DNA of 64,000 bases from Myxococcus stipitatus (lineage in GTDB: Bacteria; Myxococcota; Myxococcia; Myxococcales; Myxococcaceae). Every line of letters starts with the position of its first letter. Within the stretch, counting starts at the first letter, position 1. The stretch is taken from contig NZ_CP102770.1 of the NCBI RefSeq assembly GCF_038561935.1, positions 4,836,001 to 4,900,000 on the forward strand. The letters run 5' to 3'. The notes below the pieces were generated by a model. It saw only the letters and a program-made list of their open reading frames with translations, had not been told where the DNA came from and made no database searches. The translations under genes were made by a program, and so were the position numbers. Positions 26,748-35,902 of this stretch are shown here, in pieces.

Positions 26748-27436
26748 GTCCTCGCTGCTTCATCGTCGCCATCGACGGTCCTGCGGGTGCTGGCAAGTCC
26801 ACGGTGTCGAAGCTGCTCGCGCGCCGGCTGGGGTTCTCCCTGGTGGACACGGGCGCCATCTACCGCTGCGTGGCGCTGATGGCGACGCGTGAGCGGATTG
26901 CCTACGACGATGATGCGCGTCTGGGCGAGCTGCTGGGACGCGTGCACATCCACTTCCTGGTGGTGGGCGAGGAGAACCGGGTGTTCCTGGGCGGGCAGGA
27001 CGTGTCCGGGGAGATCCGCTCGCCGGAGATCTCCATGGCCGCGTCGCAGGTGTCCGGCCGCCCCGTGGTGCGCGCGGGCCTGCTCCAGCTCCAGCGGCGG
27101 TTGGCGCTGGAGTCGAGCAAGGGCTCCATCCTGGAGGGACGCGACATCGGCACCGTGGTGTTCCCGGATGCCGACGCCAAGTTCTTCCTGGAGGCGAGCC
27201 CCGAGGTGCGCGCCCGCCGCCGCTTCGAGGAGCTGTTCCAGAAGGGCGTGGAGAGCAGCCTGGACGACGTGCTCGCCGACCAGACGAAGCGCGACAAGGA
27301 TGACTCCGCGCGCGCCGTGGCCCCGCTGAAGGCCGCGGAGGACGCCATCCACGTGGACTCCAGCGCGTTGCCGCTGTCGGAGGTCGTCCACGCGATGGAG
27401 TCGGAGATCCTCCGCCGGATGGCGGCGCGCGGCTAG
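26744..27436 (+). CDS. cmk: Cytidylate kinase
   Basis: CMP/dCMP kinase, 230 residues, transferring phosphate from ATP to (d)CMP. The P-loop GPAGAGKS lies near residue 12, followed by DTGAIYRCVAL, GRDIGTVVFPDA and the lid region KRDKDDSA. The GTG start at 26744 overlaps the hisC stop, with AAGGAGG upstream, which sets the start clearly. The stop shares CTAG with the convergent transglycosylase gene. The dCMP deaminase at 18752 acts on the same nucleotide pool, though it is not linked. Confidence 0.95.
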   Translation: MSPRCFIVAIDGPAGAGKSTVSKLLARRLGFSLVDTGAIYRCVALMATRERIAYDDDARLGELLGRVHIHFLVVGEENRVFLGGQDVSGEIRSPEISMAASQVSGRPVVRAGLLQLQRRLALESSKGSILEGRDIGTVVFPDADAKFFLEASPEVRARRRFEELFQKGVESSLDDVLADQTKRDKDDSARAVAPLKAAEDAIHVDSSALPLSEVVHAMESEILRRMAARG

Positions 27437-29571
27437 AAGGCGACGCCTTCCTTCGACGGGGCGGGCACCACCAGCGAGAGCCGGGGCTGCTCGCCCCCCG
27501 GGCCGTAGAAGGCGCGGTAGAGGAACAGGTCCGCCACCACCTGCTTCACGTAGGCCCGCGTCTCCCGGAACGGGATGGACTCCACGAAGAGGTCCAGCGG
27601 GAGGGAGCCTCGGTCCGCGGCCCACTTCGCGACGGAGCTGGGGCCCGCGTTGTATGCGGCGGCGGCGAGCACCGGATGCGCGAAGCGCTCCATCAGCCGG
27701 GCCAGGTACCAGGCGCCGTAGCGGATGTTCCGCTCGGGCGAGAAGAGGTCCGCGGGCGCGGGCGCGGGCTCCGAGAGCTTCTGGGCAATCTCCGTGGCCG
27801 TCTTCGGGATGATCTGCATCAAGCCCCGTGCGTCGGCCGCGCTCATCACCTCCGGCTTGAAGGCGCTCTCACGCCGCATGATGGCCCACACCAGGAACGG
27901 GTCCACCTTCTGCGCCGCGGCCGCCTGCTCCACCGCGCTCGAGAAGGCACGCGGGTAGAAGGCCGCGAGTGCATCCGGCTCGCGTGAGCCGAAGGCCCGG
28001 CCCCACAGGTGTCTGGCCGCCACGGTGTGCGCGTGGCCGAACTCACCCAACCCGAGCAGCGCATGGGCGAAGGGCAGGGCCTGCTCCGCCGAGCGCAACC
28101 GCGCCACGTGCGACTCCACCTCGTCCGCCGCGTCGCGGAACAGTCCCGCGCGCGTCAGCTCCACCGCCAGCGCCAGCTCGGGAGGGCGAGGCAGCTCCAT
28201 TGCGAGGGGAGGGCGAGGGAAGCTCGACGGTGCTGTCTGTCCCAGCTCGTGCAGTCGCTCCGAGGACAGGAGGGCGTAGAACGACGCGGGCGCCGTGGTG
28301 ATGAGTCGCTCATATTCGGGAGCGACTTCCTCGGCCTTCGCACCCCCGAGCTCGCGGCTGCGCGCCATCCAATAGCGCGCCTGGGGCGCGAGGCTGCTGC
28401 GAGGGAAGATCGTCACCAGCGAGTCCAAGGACTCTCTCGCCTTCGCGTACTCCTCCAGCCTCAGGTGCGCGAGCGCGCGGAACCACAATCCCTCTTCACG
28501 CCGCCGGGAGCGGGCATAGCGCGTCCCGTGAGCCGCGAAGGCCTTGGCGGCCTCGGCGAAACGGCCCGCCTGCAGGTCGATCCACCCCGCGAAGAAGGCC
28601 CCTTCCTCTCCCGCGGGCTGCGTGGCGTACTTCTTGTCCAGCGCCGCCATCAGCACGCGGGCCTTGTCGTTCTCATCGGCGCGGAGGACGCGGCGCGCGA
28701 CGAGGAGCTCCGCCTCGGCGGCGATGGCGACAGGCCCCTTCCTCGCGAGGGCGAGCGCCTTGTCCGCCTCCGACTCACGGCCGAGTCCGAAGAGTCCCTT
28801 CGCCCGCAGCAGGGCCACCTTCGCCGACTGCTCCTTCGAGAGCCTGGCTCCGCCCAGTGCCTCCAGCTCCTCCAGCGCCCGCTTCGCCGCGCCTCCCGAG
28901 AGGAAGCCCTCCGCGCGCTGGGTCCGCTCCGCGAAGCCCCAGCTCTTCCCTGGCCGGCCTTCCTCCATGAGCCACTTCACCGCGTCATCGGCGTAGGGGT
29001 GCGTGGGAAAGCGCAGCGCCACCGTCAGCAGGTCCGCCTGCTGGCCCGCGCCCTGGCCCGATTCTCCCCGTGCCAGTGCGCGCTGGTAGTACAGCTCCGG
29101 CGTGGGCATGGCCTTCACCGCGGCCTCCAGCACGACCGCCGCCTGCTTCATCTGGCCCGCTTTCAGGAGCGACTCCCCCAGCCGGGCCCGTGCGCGTGTG
29201 ACGAGGCCCGGGGGCGCGCCAGGGGCCTCCACGACGCGCTCGAAGTCGAGGGCGGCTCCCGAGGCGTCCCCCGAATAGAAGCGCGCCTGGCCCAGGTAGA
29301 ACGCACGGTAGGGCTCCAACAGGGCAGGGGCGGGGCCCGCCGCCAGCATGTCGCGCGCCTCGGCCGCGTGGCCGTCCGACAACGCCAGCGTGCCCGCCAG
29401 CAAGGCCAGCCGGCCCGCGTCGGGACACTTCTGCTCGACACAGGCGACCCACTCGCGCCGCGCCAGCGAGGTCGCCTCGGTGTGATGAAGACGAACCGCC
29501 TCCAGGGTTGTCGGGGATTGTCCCAGAGACACCCCTAGCGCCCACCCGGCGACCGTCCCCATCCAGCTCAT
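27433..29571 (-). CDS. Soluble lytic murein transglycosylase (Slt70 type)
   Basis: Cleaves the MurNAc-GlcNAc bond of peptidoglycan with 1,6-anhydro product formation. The 712-residue protein has an N-terminal signal (MSWMGTVAGWALGVSLG), a long superhelical TPR-like region (about 40-540) and a C-terminal SLT domain. The catalytic Glu is E568 in MRRESAF, with GLMQIIPKTA and AYNAGPSSVAKW following. The ATG at 29571 has AAGGAAG upstream; a longer version starting at 29628 would bury the signal peptide. It acts in the periplasm in wall turnover. Confidence 0.93.
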   Translation of the reverse strand: MSWMGTVAGWALGVSLGQSPTTLEAVRLHHTEATSLARREWVACVEQKCPDAGRLALLAGTLALSDGHAAEARDMLAAGPAPALLEPYRAFYLGQARFYSGDASGAALDFERVVEAPGAPPGLVTRARARLGESLLKAGQMKQAAVVLEAAVKAMPTPELYYQRALARGESGQGAGQQADLLTVALRFPTHPYADDAVKWLMEEGRPGKSWGFAERTQRAEGFLSGGAAKRALEELEALGGARLSKEQSAKVALLRAKGLFGLGRESEADKALALARKGPVAIAAEAELLVARRVLRADENDKARVLMAALDKKYATQPAGEEGAFFAGWIDLQAGRFAEAAKAFAAHGTRYARSRRREEGLWFRALAHLRLEEYAKARESLDSLVTIFPRSSLAPQARYWMARSRELGGAKAEEVAPEYERLITTAPASFYALLSSERLHELGQTAPSSFPRPPLAMELPRPPELALAVELTRAGLFRDAADEVESHVARLRSAEQALPFAHALLGLGEFGHAHTVAARHLWGRAFGSREPDALAAFYPRAFSSAVEQAAAAQKVDPFLVWAIMRRESAFKPEVMSAADARGLMQIIPKTATEIAQKLSEPAPAPADLFSPERNIRYGAWYLARLMERFAHPVLAAAAYNAGPSSVAKWAADRGSLPLDLFVESIPFRETRAYVKQVVADLFLYRAFYGPGGEQPRLSLVVPAPSKEGVAF

Positions 29572-29633
29572 GCGGTTCTTCCTTTCACGACGCGGCTTTG
29601 CGGGCAGCCAACGAGATGGATGCGGCAATCATT

Positions 29634-29650
29634 CCCCTCTCACAGAGGGG
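29634..29650. repeat. Short perfect inverted repeat beside a promoter
   Basis: CCCCTCT-CAC-AGAGGGG is a perfect 7+3+7 dyad ending six bases before the TTGACA box. It could be an operator for the rightward promoter or a leader hairpin for the leftward transglycosylase gene. Confidence 0.45.
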
Positions 29651-29656
29651 GGTGGT

Positions 29657-29685
29657 TTGACAGCCGGCCCGACAAGTCCTAAATC
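29657..29685 (+). promoter_or_regulatory. Promoter with perfect -35 and a long leader
   Basis: TTGACA (29657-29662) is a perfect -35; TAAATC (29680-29685) at 17 bases spacing is a fair -10. Predicted start is near 29692, about 230 bases before the next ATG at 29924. No gene with neighbour-like codon use fills the leader, so a structured leader or a small RNA is possible. Confidence 0.55.
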
Positions 29686-29923
29686 CGCGCGCCATCGGGC
29701 CGGTGCGTACTGTCTTCTACCCGTCGTCATTCGCTGAATGCGTTCAGGCGATTACGTGCTCTTGGGTCTTGCAAGCCGACCCATTGCGTCACCCGGGGTG
29801 CATCACTACTTTGCGCGGCCGTTGCACGCTACCCCGGTCCGCCACCATCCAGGTGGACCTGCCGTCCGGTAACACTGCTCGTTCACAGCGCTCGGGGGGG
29901 AAACAGCACAGAGGGAGGGCTCC

Positions 29924-30157
29924 ATGAAGCCGTGTCCAGCCGATCTGCCGCAAACCATCAATCCCGAGGCCGGCCCGAAGCGCGCCGGCGTCGAGACGCA
30001 TCGCAATCTGAATTGCCACCAGTACGACAACTGCCTGGATGAGGCGGTCCGGCGTGGGTGGCAGTCCTTCACGTGCATGAAGTGCCCGATGTACCAGGAA
30101 GCCGCTCCGCCGCAGATGGGGCTGGAAGCCTACGCGACCCAGCGCCGTCCCGTTTGA
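29924..30157 (+). CDS. Small Cys-rich protein of unknown function
   Basis: A 77-residue soluble protein with a strong ribosome binding site (GGGAGGG, then the ATG at 29924). Four cysteines in the order C-x6-C-x13-C-x2-C (NCHQYDNC ... FTCMKCPM) fall in the central 25 residues and suggest a small zinc or iron-sulfur site. The C-terminus is short and polar. No signal peptide or membrane segment is seen. It is preceded by a good promoter and a long leader and followed by hairpins. I do not recognise a family. Confidence 0.75.
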   Translation: MKPCPADLPQTINPEAGPKRAGVETHRNLNCHQYDNCLDEAVRRGWQSFTCMKCPMYQEAAPPQMGLEAYATQRRPV

Positions 30158-30166
30158 GCGGGCGTG

Positions 30167-30181
30167 CCTCACCGTGTGAGG
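30167..30181. terminator. Hairpin after the small Cys-rich gene
   Basis: CCTCAC-CGT-GTGAGG is a perfect 6-bp hairpin beginning 10 bases after the stop at 30157. No U-run follows. Confidence 0.4.
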
Positions 30182-30209
30182 GGAGGCCCCGTCGTGGAGA
30201 GGGGCGCCC

Positions 30210-30230
30210 CACACGGGCCCACGCCGTGTG
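30210..30230. terminator. Hairpin at the end of the CAP-domain gene
   Basis: CACACGG (30210-30216) and CCGTGTG (30224-30230) form a perfect 7-bp stem directly beyond the minus-strand stop at 30231. It likely terminates the leftward transcript. Confidence 0.45.
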
Positions 30231-31820
30231 TCAGTGGACCGCGGCGTAGATGACGGCGACCCAGTATTGCTTCACACCAAAGCGTTTCGAGTCACCCCGC
30301 ACGATGCCCACGCCCACGCGGTTGTTGGTGGCGTCGCCGACGCTGCGGGACTCCGGGAGCGCGGTGGGGTCCGACACCACGAAGAAGTCCACCGACGCCG
30401 TGCCCGCGTCGGGAATCACCTGGAACACACGCTCGTGAACCGGTGCTTCGCCTGGCTGCGCCGAAGGCTCGTCCAGCTCCAGTGCGCGCTTCGCATGGGC
30501 CAGCGCCAGGGATTCCAATGCCTGGCTGCGCGCCAGCGGCGGTAGCTTCTTCGAGGCCCGCCACCGCGCCAGGGCGTCATACGCCTCCTGCTGCGGGTTC
30601 TCCGGGTCCGCGGATCCCGGGGCGGCGGCGCTGAAGACCTCGGTGACCAGGGCCTCGTTGCGGCTGCCCACCTTCCGGAAGGAGATGCCCAGCCCCATGT
30701 AGCGGAAGCCCGGATCCAGCAGGTTGCGACGGTGTCCCGGGCTGTGCTCGATGCCGAAGTGCGCTGCGAGCGGCCCCACGGCCTGCCCCAGGTTCTCCCC
30801 GGCGCGCACATAGCGAGAGCCCGCCGGGAGGCGGCCGGTGAGCGTGCTGCCATCCGGCGCGATGTGCGCGAAGAAGCCCTCCGTCGCCATCCGGCCGCTG
30901 TAGGCCTGCGCCACGCGCTCCAGCACCGGGTCTGGAATCAGCTCCGGCAGGCCATGGGCCCTGCGCAGCTTGTTGATGCGCTCCTGGAGGAGCAGGCGTG
31001 CCTCCTCCTCGGTCGTGGGCTCCACCCAGCTCTCGCGTTCACCCTTGCGGCGGACATCTCCCAATTGGACCAGGAGCAGCGCCACGACTTCGGGCCCGGC
31101 GTCCCCTCGCGCCACCACCTCCACGGTGTAGGTGCCGGGCGTGAGGAAATCCAGACGGGAGCAGAAGTCGGAGCCCTGGGTGCCTCGGCGCGAGAGCGGG
31201 ACGATGCTCACCTCTCCGTTGGGGTGGGTGACGTAGAACTCGGGCCGTCCGAGGGGCGGGCTGAGCCGGCCACACAGCGTCTGGACCGCGCGCTCGCCGG
31301 GCATGACGCGGGGAAAGGGCTTCAGCTCCGCCTTGCGCTCCGACAGCAACAGCACCAGCGAGGCGCGGTTGTCCTGCAGCGCCACCCCGACGCCGAAGTG
31401 GGAGGCCCGGTCCGTGTTGATGTCGGCGCGGGCCCGCAGGGACTCCAGGATGTGGGCGTGGGCCCAGGCGCGGATGACCAGGGCCCGAGGCGCCGGGTCC
31501 GCGGCCCCGGCGTCGCTGATGGCCTCCGTGAGCGTGAACAGGTCCGGTGCTCCGGTGAACCCGCCGGTGAGGGCTTCCCAGGCCAGTCGTCGCGCGGCGG
31601 TGTCGAGCGAGGCGTCCTCGATGGGGGCTCGGCGTCCCACTCGCTCGAACTCCCGCACCACATGCTGGGTGGCCTGGTGCTCCATCAGCTCCACGGGCGT
31701 CGAGGGCACCTTGGGCGGTGGGGGACGCGCCGGCGCGCTCTGGGGCGACGGAGCGGGGCTCGGGCGCGCGGGGCCGGGCGCCGCGCCGAGCAGGGCGGCC
31801 AGCACGAGCACGGCAATCAT
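30231..31820 (-). CDS. CAP/SCP-like domain exported protein
   Basis: A 529-residue exported protein (signal MIAVLVLAALLGAAPG, then a Pro-rich linker). The N-terminal 250 residues show no known fold. Residues about 270-400 form a CAP (SCP-like, YkwD type) domain: NKLRRAHGLPEL, then HIAPDGSTL, GENLGQ and HSPGHRRNLLDPGFRYMG. Bacterial CAP proteins are often surface or secreted factors; their activity is mostly unknown. The start overlaps the stop of the DciA-like gene by four bases, so translation is probably coupled. A final region of about 100 residues is mixed alpha/beta. Confidence 0.8.
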   Translation of the reverse strand: MIAVLVLAALLGAAPGPARPSPAPSPQSAPARPPPPKVPSTPVELMEHQATQHVVREFERVGRRAPIEDASLDTAARRLAWEALTGGFTGAPDLFTLTEAISDAGAADPAPRALVIRAWAHAHILESLRARADINTDRASHFGVGVALQDNRASLVLLLSERKAELKPFPRVMPGERAVQTLCGRLSPPLGRPEFYVTHPNGEVSIVPLSRRGTQGSDFCSRLDFLTPGTYTVEVVARGDAGPEVVALLLVQLGDVRRKGERESWVEPTTEEEARLLLQERINKLRRAHGLPELIPDPVLERVAQAYSGRMATEGFFAHIAPDGSTLTGRLPAGSRYVRAGENLGQAVGPLAAHFGIEHSPGHRRNLLDPGFRYMGLGISFRKVGSRNEALVTEVFSAAAPGSADPENPQQEAYDALARWRASKKLPPLARSQALESLALAHAKRALELDEPSAQPGEAPVHERVFQVIPDAGTASVDFFVVSDPTALPESRSVGDATNNRVGVGIVRGDSKRFGVKQYWVAVIYAAVH

Positions 31821-32116
31821 CGAAGCTCCCAGTGGAAGGCAATCTCCTTCACCGTGTTGGGGCCCAGGCGCTCATTGAGCTGCTCGCGCAAGGACGGGGC
31901 CTCGCGCTCCAGCGTGCGCGCCCACTCGGAGCTCGTCACGATGACGACCAGGATGCCTCCCTCCAGCGAACGGGGGCGGGTGTGGCGCGCGATGTGTGGG
32001 CCCACCACCGTGGCCCACACGGGGGCCAGCGTGTGTGCACGCCCGGATTCACCTGCGAGACGGGCCAACACACGGGGAAGGAGACTCTCGAGAGACTTGG
32101 GCTCGCCACGGGCCAT
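31817..32116 (-). CDS. DUF721 (DciA-like) small protein
   Basis: A 99-residue protein of the DUF721 type: LLPRVLARLAG, then WATVVGPHIARHTRP, LVVIVTSSEWARTLE and LREQLNERLGPNTVKEI. The family includes DciA, the helicase operator involved in loading DnaB in bacteria without DnaC. The ATG at 32116 is the best start although no clear ribosome binding site precedes it. A longer open frame upstream has no family similarity. It overlaps the CAP-domain gene by four bases (ATGA). The coupling of a replication-type gene with a surface protein gene is unexpected. Confidence 0.78.
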   Translation of the reverse strand: MARGEPKSLESLLPRVLARLAGESGRAHTLAPVWATVVGPHIARHTRPRSLEGGILVVIVTSSEWARTLEREAPSLREQLNERLGPNTVKEIAFHWELR

Positions 32117-32289
32117 CGCGCGCGATGATGATTCGTGGCAACCTGAAAGCCAACCCTCCGTTGCGCGACGGGGGCGCGCGGGCGGCCGGGTCCGACGGTT
32201 TCCAGTGGAGACAGTCCTTCCGAGTCGTCGCGCGACGGGCGCCGTGCCTGTAAGGTCGAGGCCGTTTGCCCCCCGGAGTCGCACCGTCC

Positions 32290-34890
32290 ATGAGTCCCTC
32301 GTCTCGTCCCCTCGTGCTCCCTGTCTTCGTGTGTGCCCTGGTGGGGACACTGGCGGGGTGTGCGCCCGGAGGAGAAGACCTGAGCATTCCGGGACCCAAG
32401 CCGACGCCCGTCACCTGCGCCGTGGATCAGGACTGCCCGGACCCCGCGCTCTTCTTCTGCAACACGGCGGTCTCGCTCTGCGAGCCCTCATGCCGGACGC
32501 GCCGGGACTGTGACGCCAGCCGGCGCGGAGAGGCCTTCGCGATTCCCGCCTGTGCCACCGCGCTGGGCTGTCAGTGCGACATGAACCGGTGCGAGGCGAA
32601 CCTGTGCGCTTCCGACGCGGACTGCGTGGGAGGCAATGTCTGCCGCGACGGTGCCTGTGTGTCGCCCCCCGCCCCAGGGCTCGCGGCTTCGTGCCAGATA
32701 ACGCCCGATGTCGTCGTGGGTCGGCCCGGTGAGACGGTGGTCTTCGATGTCTGGCTGAAGGATGCGTCGGGACGTCCCGTGGTGCCGACCGGTGGCGTGG
32801 TGTGGAGGGCCCTGACCGAGGGGGTGAAGCGCAAGGGGATGGAGCAGCGGAGCCGTGCCACCTTCTTGCTCGACAGTCCCGCGGAGGAACGGGCGCAGGT
32901 GGAGGTGCGCATCGGCGGGGCGGTCTGCACCGCGCGCGTCACCGTGCTGAGCCCCGAGGTCCCCGAGCGAGGCGTGCGGGTCTCGGTGGTCGATGAGCTG
33001 ACCGGCCGCCCCTTGTCGAAGGTGACGCTGACGGTGTCGGGCTCGCGGGGCCAGTTGCTCGCGACCGGGGTGACGGGGACGGATGGCACCGCATGGGTGC
33101 CCGCTACGGGGAGCGTGGGGCTGTCGGCCTTCCATCCGGACCATGGCTACCTCACGCTGGCGCGCATCGATGCGGATGCGCTCCGCGACCTCCGCCTCGC
33201 GCTGCGGCGCAATCCGTTGGACACCTCGGGGGGCGTGCAGGTCGCCTTCGCCCAGGCGCTCGCGGCGAACCCGCGGACCGTCAACCTGCACCTGGGAATG
33301 ACGGGGCTGTCGGTGCCAGGGCTCGTCTCGGAGCTCACGCCGGAGTCGCTGCTCGGCGCCGAGCGCACGGTGGACGTCGGCGCGGGCTCGGGTGACATGT
33401 CGCTCCCCGCCGGCTCGGTGGTGTGGCTCGAAGGGGCCACGGCGCCCAAGGCCTCCGCGCCGGGGGTCGCCGGGGTGTGTGATGCCTCGCTGGCCGGTGT
33501 GCTGGACGCCGAAGCGGAGATTCGCGCGGGAACCTGCGGCACCCGCGTCGCGTGGGGGTTGACGGGAACGTTGCCGCTTTCCGCCCTGCCTCTCAGCGCC
33601 GTCGAGCCGGGCATGGATCCGCTGCTGATGCTGGGGCGCCTGCTGCCCGTGTCGACGCGCTTCTATTCGTCCGCGATGCGGGATGCCTCGTTCCGCCTGG
33701 TGCCCACGCCGGGCCTCGCGGACGGCGCGCCGAGGCCCGACACGGTGACGTATCCCCAGCTCGTGTCCCTGGACTTCGAGGCCGTGCGGCTGGCCTTTCC
33801 CTTCGCCGTGCGCGTGCCCCAGCTGCCTCGCTACCGGGGCGCGTACCTGGACCGAGCGTTCGTGTTGGGCACCGTGGCCGCTCCAGGGCGAGGCCTCGTG
33901 CCGCTCGGTTTTGGCGCCGCCGCGAACGTGTCGCCCGCGGACCCCAACGCGGACACGGATGCGCGGCTGGGGCAGCCGGGCGTCGTGGCCGTGCGCATGG
34001 CCCCCGCGCACCATGGCCTGGAGGGCCAGCCGTATCGGCTCCTGGTGGGGGCCACGTCCCGTGCCGCGCGCGATGACGCCTCCGCGGGCACGCCGACCAG
34101 CTTCGTGGTGACGGACCTCACCGCGCCGACCTTCGACCCCTTGGGTGAGCGGCCCATCGTCCCCAGCACCCGGTTCCTCCCCATCCCCGAGGGGGCTCGC
34201 TACAACTTCGACGCGGAGGCCACCCAGGAGCTGAAGGGCCGCGAGCTTCGTGTCGTCGATGTGGGGGCGGCGACGCTCGTCCGGGTCGTCTTCACCAACC
34301 GCCTGGGACGTCGGTGGACGGTGCTGGCCTCGCCGTCGGAGGTCGAGGCCGGGGTTCTCGTCCCCACGCCGCCCGCGGGCTTCGAGGACCGGACGTACTT
34401 CGGCGACCACCTGGGCTCGCGCGCGCTCCTGAGGGTGGAGGCGCTTCAGGTCGTGGACCGCGACTTCGAGGACCTGGGGCCTTCCGAGCTGGTCTCGGCG
34501 GCGGGGCAGGGGTTGGAGAAGGTCGCGGACCTGACTCGCGCGGCCTCCTCGCTGGAGATGGGACGCCCGGAGGTGGCGTGGCTCTACCCGGAGCTGGAAG
34601 GGCAGCGGCTGAGCCGAGGCAGCGCCGTGCGTGTGCGCGTCACCGGCTTTCGTCCAGGAGTGGACGCGGCGGCCCAGGGGCGTGTCCGCGTCACCCTGAA
34701 GGGCGGGAAGGGGTGTGACGACATCGTGGTGAGCGATACGCCTGTCTCACTCGGCTCGGGCGAGGTCGAGCTCCGGCTGCCCTCGAACTGCTCGGGGACA
34801 GGAGTCTCACTCATCGCCGCGCTCGAGGACACACAGGGGGCACTGCTGCGCCCACCTGTCCTGGCCATCAGAGGCGTGGACATCCCTTAG
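32290..34890 (+). CDS. Large lipoprotein with Cys-rich N-terminus
   Basis: An 866-residue predicted outer-surface or periplasmic lipoprotein. The signal ends in the lipobox LAGC. Residues about 40-130 hold repeated C-x-x-D-x-D-C units (CAVDQDCPD, CASDADCVGGNVC), a disulfide-rich pattern common in myxobacterial lipoproteins. The remainder is beta-rich with repeated Ig-like or carboxypeptidase-regulatory-like segments (GVRVSVVDELTGRPLSKVTLTVSG). No catalytic motif is seen. The ATG at 32290 places the signal peptide correctly; an in-frame start at 32266 is less likely. Function unknown. Confidence 0.8.
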   Translation: MSPSSRPLVLPVFVCALVGTLAGCAPGGEDLSIPGPKPTPVTCAVDQDCPDPALFFCNTAVSLCEPSCRTRRDCDASRRGEAFAIPACATALGCQCDMNRCEANLCASDADCVGGNVCRDGACVSPPAPGLAASCQITPDVVVGRPGETVVFDVWLKDASGRPVVPTGGVVWRALTEGVKRKGMEQRSRATFLLDSPAEERAQVEVRIGGAVCTARVTVLSPEVPERGVRVSVVDELTGRPLSKVTLTVSGSRGQLLATGVTGTDGTAWVPATGSVGLSAFHPDHGYLTLARIDADALRDLRLALRRNPLDTSGGVQVAFAQALAANPRTVNLHLGMTGLSVPGLVSELTPESLLGAERTVDVGAGSGDMSLPAGSVVWLEGATAPKASAPGVAGVCDASLAGVLDAEAEIRAGTCGTRVAWGLTGTLPLSALPLSAVEPGMDPLLMLGRLLPVSTRFYSSAMRDASFRLVPTPGLADGAPRPDTVTYPQLVSLDFEAVRLAFPFAVRVPQLPRYRGAYLDRAFVLGTVAAPGRGLVPLGFGAAANVSPADPNADTDARLGQPGVVAVRMAPAHHGLEGQPYRLLVGATSRAARDDASAGTPTSFVVTDLTAPTFDPLGERPIVPSTRFLPIPEGARYNFDAEATQELKGRELRVVDVGAATLVRVVFTNRLGRRWTVLASPSEVEAGVLVPTPPAGFEDRTYFGDHLGSRALLRVEALQVVDRDFEDLGPSELVSAAGQGLEKVADLTRAASSLEMGRPEVAWLYPELEGQRLSRGSAVRVRVTGFRPGVDAAAQGRVRVTLKGGKGCDDIVVSDTPVSLGSGEVELRLPSNCSGTGVSLIAALEDTQGALLRPPVLAIRGVDIP

Positions 34891-34994
34891 TCGGATGAGC
34901 GAAGACGTCGCCGGTTGTGTATCAATGAACGGGCTTGGCTCGCTTTCGGGATTTGCTGGGTGGTAGCGTCCCGCAGGGGTTCGCTGGAGGAGCG

Positions 34995-35873
34995 GTGCAG
35001 AAGGAGACGACGGTCGTCACGGTCATCTCGAAGATCTCCGACCGGCCGGTCAACCTCGACGCGGCCCTGGTGGTGATCTACGGCTTGGACCTGGGTCGGA
35101 AGTTCGATTTGACGCGCGCGGAGACGTTGATTGGCCGCTCGTCGAAGTCGGACATCCAGATTGACCAGGAGTCGGTGAGCCGCAACCACGCGGCCATCAC
35201 CAACACGCGAGAGGGCGTGCGGATTCGCGACGCGGGCTCCACCAACGGCACCTTCGTCAACGACGAGCTGGTGGAGGGCGAGCGGGAGCTGCGCAACGGC
35301 GACCTGGTGAAGATTGGCCGCACCATCTTCAAGTACATCGCCGGCGGCAACATCGAGGCCGCCTACCACGATGAAATCTACAGGCTGACCACGATGGACG
35401 GCCTGACGCAGATCTACAACCGCCGCTACTTCGACGAGCAGCTGGACCGCGAAATCTCGCGCAGCCGGCGCTACGAGCGCGTGTTGTCCCTGGTGCTGCT
35501 GGACATCGACCACTTCAAGAAGGTGAACGACAAGTTCGGCCACCTCGCGGGGGACTCGGTGCTCAAGCAGCTGGCGTCCACGGTGCGCACGCGCATCCGG
35601 CGCGAGGACGTCTTCGCCCGCTACGGCGGCGAGGAGTTCGCCATCCTGCTGCCCGAGGTGGCGCTGCCCGGCGCGAAGCAGCTCGCCGAGAAGGTGCGGC
35701 GGCTGGTGGAGAAGCAGCGCTTCGAGTTCGACCGCCAGGCCATCCCCGTCACCGTCTCGCTGGGCGTGGCCGTGCTGGAGCCGCGCCACCGCGAGCCCGG
35801 TGACCTGGTGCGCGCGGCGGACGAGAAGCTGTTCGAGGCGAAGACGGCGGGACGCAACCGCGTCATCTCCTGA
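34995..35873 (+). CDS. FHA-GGDEF diguanylate cyclase
   Basis: A 292-residue cytosolic protein that should make cyclic di-GMP from two GTP. An N-terminal FHA domain ([30 protein letters not shown], about residues 35-105) binds phosphothreonine partners. A GGDEF domain follows with an active-type RYGGEEF signature and an RRED inhibitory site five residues before it, so product feedback is expected. The GTG at 34995 has GGAGG nearby; an in-frame start at 34935 is also open. The phosphothreonine ligand is unknown, but several Ser/Thr kinases lie in the same window. Confidence 0.92.
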   Translation: MQKETTVVTVISKISDRPVNLDAALVVIYGLDLGRKFDLTRAETLIGRSSKSDIQIDQESVSRNHAAITNTREGVRIRDAGSTNGTFVNDELVEGERELRNGDLVKIGRTIFKYIAGGNIEAAYHDEIYRLTTMDGLTQIYNRRYFDEQLDREISRSRRYERVLSLVLLDIDHFKKVNDKFGHLAGDSVLKQLASTVRTRIRREDVFARYGGEEFAILLPEVALPGAKQLAEKVRRLVEKQRFEFDRQAIPVTVSLGVAVLEPRHREPGDLVRAADEKLFEAKTAGRNRVIS

Positions 35874-35902
35874 ACCCGTGAGCAGGGCGCGCCGGCCCGT
35901 CC

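Noticed and set aside
29703..29927. 74-codon frame in the long leader
   Set aside because: Its codon use lacks the third-position bias of real genes here and no ribosome binding site precedes it; it also overlaps the start of the Cys-rich gene.
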